Assembly (NCBI RefSeq): GCF_019449275.2
Contig: NZ_JAHZQZ020000012.1
Span: forward strand, 496,001 to 560,000
Direction: 5' to 3'
From: Microbacterium sp. HD4P20
GTDB taxonomy: Bacteria; Actinomycetota; Actinomycetes; Actinomycetales; Microbacteriaceae
DNA length: 64,000 nucleotides
Made by a program: the position numbers and the translations under genes. Of the stretch, positions 16,975 to 25,713 are shown in pieces. How positions within the stretch are numbered: the stretch's first letter is position 1; each line of letters opens with the position of its first letter. The notes beneath the pieces were generated by a model. That model was not told the DNA's origin and did no database searches. It worked only from the letters and a program-made list of their open reading frames with translations.

Positions 16975-18327
16975 TTGCTCGACACTGCCTCCGTTCCCGT
17001 CCAGCGCCACGACGACCGCGCACCGGTCCGCGAACCCCACCCCACCTCGACCGGCGCGATCCGCACCCTCGGCAGCAATCCGGCCACGGCGCCGATCGTG
17101 CTGCACCCCGGCGACTCCATCTCGACGCGTCGCCGCGTGCTCTACATCATCCTGCTCGGAGCGCTCACGGCTCTCGGCCCCTTCACGATCGACCTCTATC
17201 TGCCCGCGTTCCCCACGCTGGAGGAGGACTTCCAGACCACGGCCGCGGCGATCCAGCTGACCCTGACCGGGACGATGATCGGTTTCGCGCTCGGCCAGCT
17301 CATCGTGGGTCCGCTCAGCGACAAGGTCGGCCGGCGCCTGCCGCTTCTCGTGGTGACCGCGCTCCACGTCATCGCGAGCGTCGCGGCGGCCCTCGCGCCG
17401 TCTCTCGAACTGCTCTCGGTCGCCCGCGTCTTCATGGGCGCCGGGGCGGCGGCGGGCGGCGTCGTCGCTGCGGCGATCGTGCGCGACCTGTTCGGCGGGC
17501 GCCGGCTCGTCGTGATGCTCTCGCGGCTCGCCCTGGTCTCGGGCGTCGCTCCCGTGCTGGCGCCGCTGGTGGGCTCGGCGCTGCTGCTCGTGGTGTCATG
17601 GCGTGGGATCTTCGTCGTCCTCGCGATCTACGGGGCGGTGATGCTCGTCTCGGCGATCGTCTTCCTGCCCGAAACGCTGCCGAAGGCACGGCGGCACGAG
17701 AGGGGCGCGACCACCATCTGGCAGCGCTATCGCAGCGTCTTCAGCGACCGTGTCTTCATCGGCGTGCTGATCATCGGCGGGATGACCTTCTCTGGATTGT
17801 TCTCGTACCTCTCGGCCTCGCCGTTCCTGTTCCAGGTGACCTACGCCTTCGACCCGCAGCAGTACGGCATGCTGTTCGCGGTCAATTCGCTGGGTGTTGT
17901 GCTCGGCGTCCAGGCGGCGGCGCGCCTCGCGGCGCGGTTCGGGCCGCAATGGGTGCTCGCATGGTCGACCGCGGTGCTGCTGGTCGCGGCATCCGTCATC
18001 ATCCTCGCCGACCAGCTGGGCCTCGGCCTGTGGGGAACGGTCGTGCCGCTGTTCGTCTTCATGACGGCGTGCGGATTCTCGTTCCCGTGCGTGCAGGTGC
18101 TCGCGCTCGACAGGCACGGAAAGGCGGCCGGCACCGCGCAATCGGTCGTCGGCGCGACGAACTTCGGCGTGGCTGGCATCATCTCGCCGCTCGTGGGCTG
18201 GATCGCGAAGGACGCCGGCATCACGGCCACCACGATGGCCACGGTGATGGTCGGTTGCGCTGTCGTCGGTGTGCTCTCGCTGTGGCTCGTGGTGCGGCCG
18301 CGCACGGTCGAGCGGCTCACTCCCTGA
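16975..18327 (+). CDS. Bcr/CflA-type MFS drug exporter
   Basis: About 450 residues with 12 membrane segments. The first segment, LLGALTALGPFTIDLYLPAFP, is the DHA1 Bcr/CflA signature, and the MFS motif A appears as GPLSDKVGRRLPLL. The start is uncertain. TTG 16975 is chosen because strong GC3 coding bias begins there; GTG 17098 would give a shorter, more typical N-terminus, and upstream sequence is repeat-like. No ribosome site is visible for either. Probable role: proton-driven export of drugs or metabolites. It abuts the convergent reductase gene. Confidence 0.82.
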   Translation: MLDTASVPVQRHDDRAPVREPHPTSTGAIRTLGSNPATAPIVLHPGDSISTRRRVLYIILLGALTALGPFTIDLYLPAFPTLEEDFQTTAAAIQLTLTGTMIGFALGQLIVGPLSDKVGRRLPLLVVTALHVIASVAAALAPSLELLSVARVFMGAGAAAGGVVAAAIVRDLFGGRRLVVMLSRLALVSGVAPVLAPLVGSALLLVVSWRGIFVVLAIYGAVMLVSAIVFLPETLPKARRHERGATTIWQRYRSVFSDRVFIGVLIIGGMTFSGLFSYLSASPFLFQVTYAFDPQQYGMLFAVNSLGVVLGVQAAARLAARFGPQWVLAWSTAVLLVAASVIILADQLGLGLWGTVVPLFVFMTACGFSFPCVQVLALDRHGKAAGTAQSVVGATNFGVAGIISPLVGWIAKDAGITATTMATVMVGCAVVGVLSLWLVVRPRTVERLTP

Positions 18328-18328
18328 C

Positions 18329-18841
18329 TCAGCGCTGCGGGTCCCGCACCGGCTGCAGCCGGAACAGGCGCACCTGCCGCCCCGACGACCGCTCGTAGTT
18401 GCGGTAGCCCGGCCACTGCAGCTCGATGCGCGCCCACACCGCGTCGCGTTCGTCGTCGGGTACAAGGCTCGCCCGCACGGCCATGCGGCGTCCGCGCACG
18501 GTGATCGCGGCATCCGGATGCGCGATGAGGTTCGACGTCCACGCGGGGTGGCGGGCGCCGGCGAAGTTCGTGCCCGCCACGATCGCGCGGCCCTTCCCGT
18601 CGGGCGTGTACATGAGCGGAGCGTCTCGCGGCTCACCCGACCGGGCGCCGACGGTGTGGAGCACGAGCGAGGGCACCAGCAGCGCGCTCACCTGCACGCG
18701 TCCCCGCGAGACCCACGTGACGAATCGCTCGAGCGGGGGGAGCAGCGCGGGTCCGAGCACGCGGCGGAACAGGCGGGTGCGCGTGAGCGGAGCGATGGTC
18801 GCGCGCACCACATCGACGACTCGGGTCATGGCACTCATCAT
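18329..18841 (-). CDS. Deazaflavin (F420)-dependent nitroreductase-like protein
   Basis: About 170 residues of the DUF385/Ddn split-barrel family, seen in LHTVGARSGEPRDAPLMYTPDGKG, then ARHPAWTSNLIAHPDAAITV. Members bind F420H2 or flavins and reduce various organics. ATGs at 18841, 18838 and 18829 and a GTG at 18844 are all in frame without a clear ribosome site. It is convergent with the MFS gene, stop to stop with a one-base gap. The substrate is unknown. Confidence 0.83.
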   Translation of the reverse strand: MMSAMTRVVDVVRATIAPLTRTRLFRRVLGPALLPPLERFVTWVSRGRVQVSALLVPSLVLHTVGARSGEPRDAPLMYTPDGKGRAIVAGTNFAGARHPAWTSNLIAHPDAAITVRGRRMAVRASLVPDDERDAVWARIELQWPGYRNYERSSGRQVRLFRLQPVRDPQR

Positions 18842-18852
18842 CACAGACAGGG

Positions 18853-18918
18853 CCCATCCCGGTCAGCGGTGGCGCGAAAGCCAGGCCCCATCCCGGTCGG
18901 CGGTGGTGCGAAAGCACG
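18853..18918. repeat. Two diverged 34-bp tandem repeats
   Basis: CCCATCCCGGTCrGCGGTGG followed by yGCGAAAGC occurs at 18853 and again at 18887, in the divergent spacer between the reductase and PAP2 genes. The copies differ at a few positions. It may be a local duplication or a regulator binding region. Confidence 0.6.
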
Positions 18919-19035
18919 GGGCAGTGACGCGGCGCGCCGGTGGGGCGGGCTCGGTCACGGCGTGTCGCCGTGACGGACTGGTGTTTTCGCATCCGGGTCG
19001 GGCGGGGAGCGGGACGGGACAGGCAGAATGGGGCG

Positions 19036-19761
19036 ATGAGCGAAGGCCAGCACCGGGGTGGGGCCGGGCCCACGCGCCCCGAGCCTCCGGGCGGCGCGCC
19101 GGCACCGCGTGGAGGGGGCGTGGGGAGCGTCACGGCGTTCCTGGCGGTCGGGGGCGTGCTGACCGCGCTCGCGTGCCTGCTCGGTTGGTGGGTCTTCACG
19201 CGTGGCGATCAGCCGTTCGGCATCGACGTGTCGTGGAACGCGCAGGTGACGGCGTGGTTCAACCCGGTGCTCCTGGGCTTCTCTCGCGTCATGAACTGGG
19301 TGGGCGCCGGCTGGTTCGGTGTGCTCGTGGTGCCGATCGGTGGCGCGATCGGGCTCGTCCTGTTGCGAAGGCCGTGGGCGGCGGCCTACTTCCTCGCCGC
19401 CGAGGCGGTGTCTGCCGGCGGTGTGCAGGTTCTCAAGCAACTGTTCGGCCGGGTGCGCCCCGAAGAGATCCTGGTCGTGTCGGACTACGGGTCGTATCCC
19501 TCGGGCCACGTCGCCAACGCCGCAACGCTCGCGGCCGCGGCGGTGGTGATCTTCCCGCGGATCTGGGTCGCCGTAGTCGGAGCGGCGTGGGTGGTGCTGA
19601 TGGCATTCAGTCGTACGTATCTGCACGCCCACTGGCTCAGTGACACCGTTGGGGGAGCCCTGATCGGCGCGGGCGCGGCGCTGCTGGTGGCGGCCGCCTT
19701 CGCCGTGCCGATGGCGCGGGAGAGAACGGATGCCCCGGCGAAAGGCCCGTGGCTAGGCTGA
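19036..19761 (+). CDS. PAP2-family phosphatase
   Basis: 241 residues with a Gly/Pro-rich N-terminus and about six membrane helices. All three PAP2 catalytic motifs are visible: KQLFGRVRP, YPSGH and SRTYLHAHWLSD. Such enzymes dephosphorylate lipid phosphates, for example undecaprenyl or phosphatidate substrates, at the outer membrane face. ATG 19036 is chosen because upstream in-frame codons lie in repeats; CAGAAT six bases before the ATG could be a leaderless -10. The next gene starts four bases after its stop. Confidence 0.88.
   Translation: MSEGQHRGGAGPTRPEPPGGAPAPRGGGVGSVTAFLAVGGVLTALACLLGWWVFTRGDQPFGIDVSWNAQVTAWFNPVLLGFSRVMNWVGAGWFGVLVVPIGGAIGLVLLRRPWAAAYFLAAEAVSAGGVQVLKQLFGRVRPEEILVVSDYGSYPSGHVANAATLAAAAVVIFPRIWVAVVGAAWVVLMAFSRTYLHAHWLSDTVGGALIGAGAALLVAAAFAVPMARERTDAPAKGPWLG
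19754..19759 (+). promoter_or_regulatory. Leaderless -10 box (TAGGCT)
   Basis: TAGGCT, six bases, then ATG 19766. The box lies within the last codons of the PAP2 gene, so the HerA-like gene probably has its own leaderless transcript. Confidence 0.55.
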
Positions 19762-19765
19762 GCGC

Positions 19766-21871
19766 ATGATCCCCACGCCCCCTCCAGCCGCCGCTGGCGC
19801 GTCGCCCGGAGCCTCCGGGCGCGTGGGCCCAGCGCCCGAGTCGCCCGCACCGTCCGATCCCGCCGCCGCGCCCGACACCGCCGTCGCCGAGGCCGAGTTG
19901 GCGCGGCTGCGGGCAGAGGCCGAAGCGGCCGAAGCTCAACTCAAGGCTGCACAGGCCAAGGCCGCCCTCGCCGCCGCCGAAGCCGAGGCCGCGAAGGCCC
20001 GTGCCGCGACCGCCCCACCCGCCCCGGCAGCAACCAACCCGGAGCCCGCTCAGCCCGCGCAGCCCGCCCCGCCAACCTCGGCCGCCACAACCCCGGAGCC
20101 CGCACATCCCGCGGATGCGCAGGCCCAGGGGCAGACCTCGGCCGCTGCAACGTCAGGGCCCGCGGGAGCGCCCGTCGGGCCCGCATCCACGCAGGAACAA
20201 TCTCCCCAACCGACCATCCCGGAAACAGAAGAAGCAGGCCCACTGTCTTCCGAAGAAATCCAGAAGATCACCAACGGCTACACGTTCACCTCCGAGACCC
20301 TGGATCTCGGCGCCCTCGTCAACGGCGACCCGGTTCCGTCCGCGCAGATCCGCATTCCTCTCGGCATGATGAACCGGCACGGGCTCGTCGCCGGCGCGAC
20401 GGGCACAGGCAAGACCCGTACGCTGCAGGGTCTGGCCGAGCAGCTGGCGGCCAAGGGTGTGCCGGTGTTCGCGGCCGACATCAAGGGCGACCTGTCGGGT
20501 GTAGCGACTCCCGGCGAGCCGAGCGACAAGCTGCTCGCGCGCACCCGGTCGATCGGGCAGGACTGGAAGCCTGAGGCCTCGGCCACCGAGTACTTCGCGC
20601 TCGGCGGCGTCGGCAAAGGGGTGCCGGTGCGGGCCACAGTCTCGGGGTTCGGGCCGCTGCTGCTGAGCAAGGTCCTGGGCCTCAACGACACACAGGAGTC
20701 GAGCCTGGGCCTGGTCTTCCACTACGCCGACAAGAACGGCCTTGCCCTCGTGGACCTGGCCGATCTGCGTGCGGTGCTGACGTACCTCACGGGCGACGAA
20801 GGCAAGTCCGAGCTGAAGGAGCTGGGCGGACTGTCGGCGGCGACCGCGGGCGTGATCCTGCGCGAGCTCATCACGTTCGCCGACCAGGGTGCGGACGTCT
20901 TCTTCGGTGAGCCCGAGTTCGAGGTCGCCGATTTCCTGCGCACCGCGCCGGACGGGCGCGGGATCATCAGCCTTCTCGAGGTGCCGGGCGTGATCGACAA
21001 GCCCGCGCTGTTCTCGACGTTCCTGATGTACCTGCTCGCCGAACTGTTCGAGCTGCTGCCCGAGGTGGGCGATCCCGACAAGCCGAAGCTGGTCTTCTTC
21101 TTCGACGAGGCGCACCTGCTGTTCAAGGACGCCTCGAAGGACTTCCTCGCCGCGATCGTGCAGACGGTGCGGCTCATCCGTTCGAAGGGCGTCGGCGTGT
21201 TCTTCGTGACGCAGACGCCGAAGGACGTGCCGTCCGATGTGCTGGCCCAGCTCGGCTCGCGCGTGCAGCACGCGCTGCGCGCCTTCACCCCCGACGATGC
21301 GAAGGCGCTGAAGGCCACGGTGGGCACGTACCCGACCTCGGGCTACGAGCTGGAGAGGGTGCTGCAGGAGCTGGGCACCGGTGAGGCGATCGTCACGGTG
21401 ATGAGCGAGAAGGGCGCGCCGACGCCGGTCGCGTGGACGCGACTGCGCGCGCCGCTGGGCCTCATGTCGCCGACGCCCGACCCCGCGATCGACGCCGCCG
21501 TGAAGGCATCCCCGCTGCTGGCGAAGTACGGCACCGCGATCGACCGCGAGTCGGCCCGCGAGATCCTGACGGCGAAGATGAAGGCCGCCGACGACGTGGC
21601 CGCAGCCGAGAAAGCGGCGCTCGAGAAGGCCAAGGTCGACGCCGAGCTGGCCAAGCAGCAGGCCGCGATCGACAAGGCCAGCGCCGCCGCCGAGAAGAAG
21701 GCACAGCAGGAGTACGAGCGGCTGCTCAAGAAGACCTCGGGCGCCACGCGCACGTCGAGCCGCTCGCGGGCAGCGGAGAAGTCGCCGATCGAGCAGATTC
21801 TGGGGTCCAAGGCGACGCAGACCATACTGGGCGGAGTCATCCGCGGGATGTTCGGCACTGGACGGCGCTGA
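19766..21871 (+). CDS. HerA-like (DUF853) ATPase
   Basis: 701 residues. The first 160 are Ala/Pro/Glu-rich low complexity with a coiled-coil stretch of Ala/Glu/Lys repeats. The ATPase core has Walker A GATGTGKT (about 210-217) and Walker B LVFFFDEAHLLF (about 442-453), with QTVRLIRSKGVGVFFVTQ as expected for the HerA/FtsK group. A second Lys/Ala coiled coil (about 605-665) precedes the C-terminal IRGMFGTGRR. DUF853 proteins are widespread; their role is unproven, with DNA translocation or repair assumed from HerA. It is probably leaderless. Confidence 0.87.
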   Translation: MIPTPPPAAAGASPGASGRVGPAPESPAPSDPAAAPDTAVAEAELARLRAEAEAAEAQLKAAQAKAALAAAEAEAAKARAATAPPAPAATNPEPAQPAQPAPPTSAATTPEPAHPADAQAQGQTSAAATSGPAGAPVGPASTQEQSPQPTIPETEEAGPLSSEEIQKITNGYTFTSETLDLGALVNGDPVPSAQIRIPLGMMNRHGLVAGATGTGKTRTLQGLAEQLAAKGVPVFAADIKGDLSGVATPGEPSDKLLARTRSIGQDWKPEASATEYFALGGVGKGVPVRATVSGFGPLLLSKVLGLNDTQESSLGLVFHYADKNGLALVDLADLRAVLTYLTGDEGKSELKELGGLSAATAGVILRELITFADQGADVFFGEPEFEVADFLRTAPDGRGIISLLEVPGVIDKPALFSTFLMYLLAELFELLPEVGDPDKPKLVFFFDEAHLLFKDASKDFLAAIVQTVRLIRSKGVGVFFVTQTPKDVPSDVLAQLGSRVQHALRAFTPDDAKALKATVGTYPTSGYELERVLQELGTGEAIVTVMSEKGAPTPVAWTRLRAPLGLMSPTPDPAIDAAVKASPLLAKYGTAIDRESAREILTAKMKAADDVAAAEKAALEKAKVDAELAKQQAAIDKASAAAEKKAQQEYERLLKKTSGATRTSSRSRAAEKSPIEQILGSKATQTILGGVIRGMFGTGRR

Positions 21872-21974
21872 ACACACCCGCCCCCGGGGTCGCGCCGGAG
21901 CCTGCGGCATCCGTTCACCGCCGCCGGACTTCCACCCACTGAGAATCGCGGAGCCCGCCCTCGCGATGAAGGCT

Positions 21975-21980
21975 TAGCCT
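21975..21980 (+). promoter_or_regulatory. Leaderless -10 box (TAGCCT)
   Basis: TAGCCT, six bases (GGGATC), then ATG 21987 of the molybdoenzyme gene. No other ribosome site is visible. Confidence 0.6.
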
Positions 21981-21986
21981 GGGATC

Positions 21987-24491
21987 ATGGCGACGAAGCC
22001 CCCGAAAGCCGATATCGACGAGAGCCGTGTGCGCTCCACGAGACCGAAGAAGGTCGCAGTGGGCGTGCCCGCTGTGCTGCACGCGCTGCAGATCTCACAG
22101 GAGCAGATGGGCATCGCCCGCTCGGTGCAGACGCTGATGCGGGTGAACCAGAAGGACGGCTTCGACTGCCCCGGCTGCGCGTGGCCCGAGGAAGACAAGC
22201 GGCACATCGCCGAGTTCTGCGAGAACGGCGCCAAGGCCGTTGCCGAAGAGGCGACGCTGCGCCGCGTCGGGCCCGAGTTCTTCGCCGCGCATTCCCTCGA
22301 CGACCTGCGCGGGCACGACGACTGGTGGCTGGGGCAGCAGGGCCGCCTGACGCATCCGATGATCCTCGACGAGGGCGCCACGCACTACCGGCCCATCTCG
22401 TGGGACGACGCGCTGCGCACCATCGCCGACGAACTGAAGACGCTGGATGACCCGAACGAGGCGGTTTTCTACACGTCGGGCCGCACCTCGAACGAAGCCG
22501 CGTTCCTGTACCAGCTGCTCGTGCGTGGTCTCGGAACCAACAACCTGCCGGACTGCTCGAACATGTGCCACGAGTCCAGCGGATCGGCTCTCACCGAGAC
22601 CATCGGCATCGGCAAGGGAACCGTCTCGATCGAGGACGTCCACGATGCCGACCTGCTCATCGTCGCCGGACAGAACCCCGGCACGAACCACCCGCGCATG
22701 CTGTCGGCGCTCGAGAAGGCCAAGCAGCGCGGCGCCACGATCATCGCCGTCAACCCGCTGCCCGAAGCGGGGCTGATGCGGTTCGAGAATCCGCAGACCA
22801 TCCGCGGTGTCGCGTTCGGCGGCACCAAGCTCGCCGACGGGTTCGTGCAGATCAGGCTCGGCGGCGATCAGGCGCTGTTCCAGGCGATCGGCAAGCACCT
22901 GCTCGAGGCCGAGGCCGCCGACGGCGGTGTGCTCGATCACGACTTCATCGCAGAGCACACCAGTGGGTTCGAGGCCTACGGTCAGGCGATGGCGGATGTC
23001 TCGTGGCGGGAGCTCGTCGTGGCCACTGGTCTGCCCGAGAAGGCGTTGCGCCGCGTCGGCGAGGCGGTGCGCACATCGAAGGCGACGATCGTGTGCTGGG
23101 CGATGGGGCTGACCCAGCACAAGCACTCGGTGGCGACCCTGCGCGACGTCGTCAACGTGCTCCTGCTGCAGGGCAACATCGGCCGATCCGGCGCCGGGGT
23201 GTGCCCGGTGCGGGGTCACTCGAACGTGCAGGGCGACCGCACAGTCGGCATCTACGAGAAGCCATCGGCGGCGTTCCTCGACGCGCTCGACCAGGAGTTC
23301 GCTTTCGCGGCGCCGCGCGAGCACGGCTTCGACACCGTTGAGGCCATCCGCGCCATGCGCGACGGGCGGGTGCGGTTCTTCATGGGGATGGGCGGCAACT
23401 TCGTCTCGGCGACGCCCGACACCGCCGTCGTCGAGGCCGGCATGGCCCGCGTCGGGCTTACCGTGCAGGTCTCGACCAAGCTCAACCGATCGCACGCGGT
23501 GACCGGACGGCGGGCCCTGATCCTGCCGACACTGGGTCGCACCGATCGAGACCGCCGCGGTGGTCGCGAGCAGCGCGTCACCGTCGAGGACTCGATGGGC
23601 GCGGTGCACGCCTCGCGTGGACGCCTCGCTCCGCCCGCGGAGGACCTGCTCAGCGAGGTTGCGATCATCGCCCGGCTGTGCGGACTGCTGTTCGGCGACC
23701 GGGCCCCGTCGCGAGATCAGGTGATCTCACCTACGCAGGACGTTTCGGGTGGGAATCGTCCTCCCTCGGTGAAATCACCTGATCTGGTAGAGGTGGGCGT
23801 GACGCCCTCGGAGCCGATGAGCTCCGACCGCGGACTCCCAGAGCACGGAGCCGCAGAGACCTCCGACCCGCTGGCATCGGCGGGATCGCGGCATCCCGAC
23901 AACATCCCTCACGCCGACTGGGCGCGGCTGGAAGCCGACTATGCGCTGATCCGTGCGCACATCGCGCAGGTCATCCCGGGATTCGAGGACTACGACGAGC
24001 GCATCCAGAAGGGGCGCACATTCTTCCTGCCGAACGGGCCGCGCGACGAGCGGCGGTTCGCCACCGCCGACGGCAAGGCGCGGTTCACGGTGAACCCGCT
24101 CGAGTATCCGGTCATCCCGCGCGGGCGGCTGCTGCTGCAGACGCTGCGCTCCCACGACCAGTACAACACCACCATCTACGGCAAGGACGACCGCTATAGG
24201 GGCATCCACGGCGGACGTCGGGTGGTGCTGGTGAATGCGAAGGACATCACGGCACTCGGGTTCCACGAAGACGAGATCGTCGACCTCGTCTCGGAGTGGA
24301 CACGCGCCGACGGCACGATCGAGGAGCGGCGGGCCGAGGAGTTCCGCATCGTCGCGTACCGGACGCCGCGTGGCAATGCCGCCGCCTACTATCCCGAGAC
24401 GAACGTGCTGGTGCCGCTGGACTCGGTCGCCGACGTCTCGGGAACTCCGACGTCGAAGTCCGTCATGGTGCGGCTCGCGCGTCGAGGCTGA
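21987..24491 (+). CDS. FdhF/YdeP family molybdopterin oxidoreductase
   Basis: 834-residue member of the DMSO-reductase superfamily, YdeP branch. The N-terminal DGFDCPGCAWPEE (Cys61, Cys64) is characteristic. The Moco-binding core includes YTSGRTSNEAAFLYQ and CSNMCHESSG, and the C-terminal molydop-binding domain ends near VPLDSVADVSGTPTSKS. E. coli YdeP has been linked to acid resistance; the substrate of this group is unknown. Residues 576-600 lie in a linker encoded by a 72-bp palindrome, and the surrounding Ser/Pro-rich stretch (to about 640) looks like an insertion. FdhD (42385) probably supplies sulfur to its cofactor. A Moco gene, mog, follows 40 bases later. Confidence 0.88.
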   Translation: MATKPPKADIDESRVRSTRPKKVAVGVPAVLHALQISQEQMGIARSVQTLMRVNQKDGFDCPGCAWPEEDKRHIAEFCENGAKAVAEEATLRRVGPEFFAAHSLDDLRGHDDWWLGQQGRLTHPMILDEGATHYRPISWDDALRTIADELKTLDDPNEAVFYTSGRTSNEAAFLYQLLVRGLGTNNLPDCSNMCHESSGSALTETIGIGKGTVSIEDVHDADLLIVAGQNPGTNHPRMLSALEKAKQRGATIIAVNPLPEAGLMRFENPQTIRGVAFGGTKLADGFVQIRLGGDQALFQAIGKHLLEAEAADGGVLDHDFIAEHTSGFEAYGQAMADVSWRELVVATGLPEKALRRVGEAVRTSKATIVCWAMGLTQHKHSVATLRDVVNVLLLQGNIGRSGAGVCPVRGHSNVQGDRTVGIYEKPSAAFLDALDQEFAFAAPREHGFDTVEAIRAMRDGRVRFFMGMGGNFVSATPDTAVVEAGMARVGLTVQVSTKLNRSHAVTGRRALILPTLGRTDRDRRGGREQRVTVEDSMGAVHASRGRLAPPAEDLLSEVAIIARLCGLLFGDRAPSRDQVISPTQDVSGGNRPPSVKSPDLVEVGVTPSEPMSSDRGLPEHGAAETSDPLASAGSRHPDNIPHADWARLEADYALIRAHIAQVIPGFEDYDERIQKGRTFFLPNGPRDERRFATADGKARFTVNPLEYPVIPRGRLLLQTLRSHDQYNTTIYGKDDRYRGIHGGRRVVLVNAKDITALGFHEDEIVDLVSEWTRADGTIEERRAEEFRIVAYRTPRGNAAAYYPETNVLVPLDSVADVSGTPTSKSVMVRLARRG
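23714..23785. repeat. 72-bp symmetric palindromic element inside the YdeP gene
   Basis: Outer arms of 18 bases, AGATCAGGTGATCTCACC (23714-23731) and GGTGAAATCACCTGATCT (23768-23785), pair with one mismatch. Inner arms AGGACG (23737-23742) and CGTCCT (23757-23762) pair perfectly, with five-base spacers on both sides. The total is 24 codons in frame. It resembles mobile palindromic (REP- or MITE-like) elements tolerated inside coding sequence. Confidence 0.75.
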
Positions 24492-24518
24492 CACGTGCCG
24501 GGTCTGCCCGGGCGGTCC

Positions 24519-24524
24519 TAGGCT
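24519..24524 (+). promoter_or_regulatory. Leaderless -10 box (TAGGCT)
   Basis: TAGGCT, six bases, then GTG 24531 of the mog-like gene. Confidence 0.55.
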
Positions 24525-24530
24525 GGTGCC

Positions 24531-25013
24531 GTGACCACCCGCGCCGCCGTCATCACCGTCTCGGATCGCTCTGCCTCGGGCGAGCGCGAGGATGCCAGCG
24601 GCCCGATCGCCGTCGCGGCGCTGCGGGAGGCCGGATTCCACTGCGCGGACGCCGTGGTCGTCGCCGACGGGGCCGACAACGTCGAACGCGCGCTCACCGC
24701 CCAGATCGTCGCGGGAGTGAAGCTCCTCATCACGACCGGCGGCACCGGGGTCTCGCTGCGTGATCAGACCCCCGAGGGCACGGTCCGTGTCGTCACGCGT
24801 GAGGTTCCCGGCATCGCCGAGGAACTGCGCCGGCGCGGTGCCGCCGAGAAGCCTGCGGGCATGCTGACCCGAGGTGTGGCAGGCGTCGTCGACCCGCACG
24901 GCGCTCTGGTCGTGAATCTTCCGGGATCGCCTGCGGGAGTGGCTTCAGGGATGCCGGTGATCCTGTCGGTGGCACGTCACGTACTCGACCAGCTCGGCGG
25001 GGGCGACCACTGA
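24531..25013 (+). CDS. mog: MogA/MoaB family molybdopterin adenylyltransferase
   Basis: 160 residues from GTG. It shows AVITVSDRSASGEREDASGP and the MPT-binding TTGGTGVSLRDQTPEGT of the MogA/MoaB fold. The enzyme adenylates molybdopterin before molybdate insertion by MoeA. Its TGA overlaps the moaE start (TGATG), so the two are coupled. It belongs to the large Moco block, with the remaining synthesis genes on the opposite strand just downstream. Confidence 0.9.
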   Translation: MTTRAAVITVSDRSASGEREDASGPIAVAALREAGFHCADAVVVADGADNVERALTAQIVAGVKLLITTGGTGVSLRDQTPEGTVRVVTREVPGIAEELRRRGAAEKPAGMLTRGVAGVVDPHGALVVNLPGSPAGVASGMPVILSVARHVLDQLGGGDH

Positions 25014-25441
25014 TGTCTGCCGTCCGCGTCGCGGCGATCAGCTCAGAGCCGCTCGATCTGGACGCGCACCTGCGCGCGGTCGACGACACGACTGCCGGCG
25101 CGGTCACGACCTTCGTGGGCCGGGTGCGCGATCACGATCCGGATGCCGCGGCCGCGGTCGTCGCGCTGGAGTACTCCGCGCATCCCGATGCGGAGGCCGC
25201 GCTGCAAGGGATCGCCGAGGCCGCGGTGGGTCGGTCCGGGGCACTCGTCGCGGTGTCGCACCGTGTGGGGCGGCTCGAGGTCGGCGACGCCGCCGTCGTG
25301 ATCGCGGTGGCCGCGGCGCACCGAGCCGAGGCGTTCGACGTGTGCCGCACGATCATCGAGACGATCAAGACCGAGCTGCCGGTGTGGAAGCGGCAGGTCG
25401 AGGCCGACGGCACCGCCACCTGGCTCGGCCTCGGCGGCTGA
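25013..25441 (+). CDS. moaE: Molybdopterin synthase catalytic subunit MoaE
   Basis: 142 residues. Core motifs include AGAVTTFVGRVRDHD, LEYSAHPDAE, VSHRVGRLEVGDAAVVIAV and the C-terminal VWKRQVEADGTATWLG, with the conserved catalytic lysine in the KxxxxxDG region. With MoaD it converts cPMP to molybdopterin. It starts at the stop of mog and converges with moaD 39 bases away. Confidence 0.94.
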   Translation: MSAVRVAAISSEPLDLDAHLRAVDDTTAGAVTTFVGRVRDHDPDAAAAVVALEYSAHPDAEAALQGIAEAAVGRSGALVAVSHRVGRLEVGDAAVVIAVAAAHRAEAFDVCRTIIETIKTELPVWKRQVEADGTATWLGLGG

Positions 25442-25479
25442 GTCCGGCGGGTCTGCCGATCGGCGGTCGCCCGTTCGGG

Positions 25480-25713
25480 TCAGCCGCCCGCGAACGGGGG
25501 CAGCACGTCGACGAGGTCGTCGTCGTGAAGCGGCGTGGCGTCGTCGACGCGGGCACCGCCCACGAGCACCGCGCAGCGAGGCAGGATGCCGCCGAGCTCG
25601 GGATACGCGTCCGAGACGGCGCGCCTCAATTCACCCAGGGTCGATTCGGCGCGTCGTTCGGTGTCGCGGCCGGTGGCGTCCTGCGCGGCCGCGAAGTAGC
25701 GGACGACGGCCAC
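25480..25713 (-). CDS. moaD: MoaD/ThiS family sulfur carrier
   Basis: 77 residues with a ubiquitin-like fold: VVRYFAAAQDATGRD at the start, LVDVLPPFAGG at the end. The terminal Gly-Gly is the thiocarboxylate site. GTG 25713 is chosen because the reading frame then begins at the VAVVRYF strand and the start shares one base with the TAG stop of the upstream DUF6457 gene (TAGTG). It is the last gene of the minus-strand Moco operon and partners MoaE; the ThiF-rhodanese protein (28374-29525) probably activates it. Confidence 0.9.
   Translation of the reverse strand: MAVVRYFAAAQDATGRDTERRAESTLGELRRAVSDAYPELGGILPRCAVLVGGARVDDATPLHDDDLVDVLPPFAGG

Noticed and set aside
21987..24491. YdeP gene as a pseudogene because of the palindromic insert
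   Set aside because: The 72-bp insert keeps the frame, and all domains on both sides are intact.
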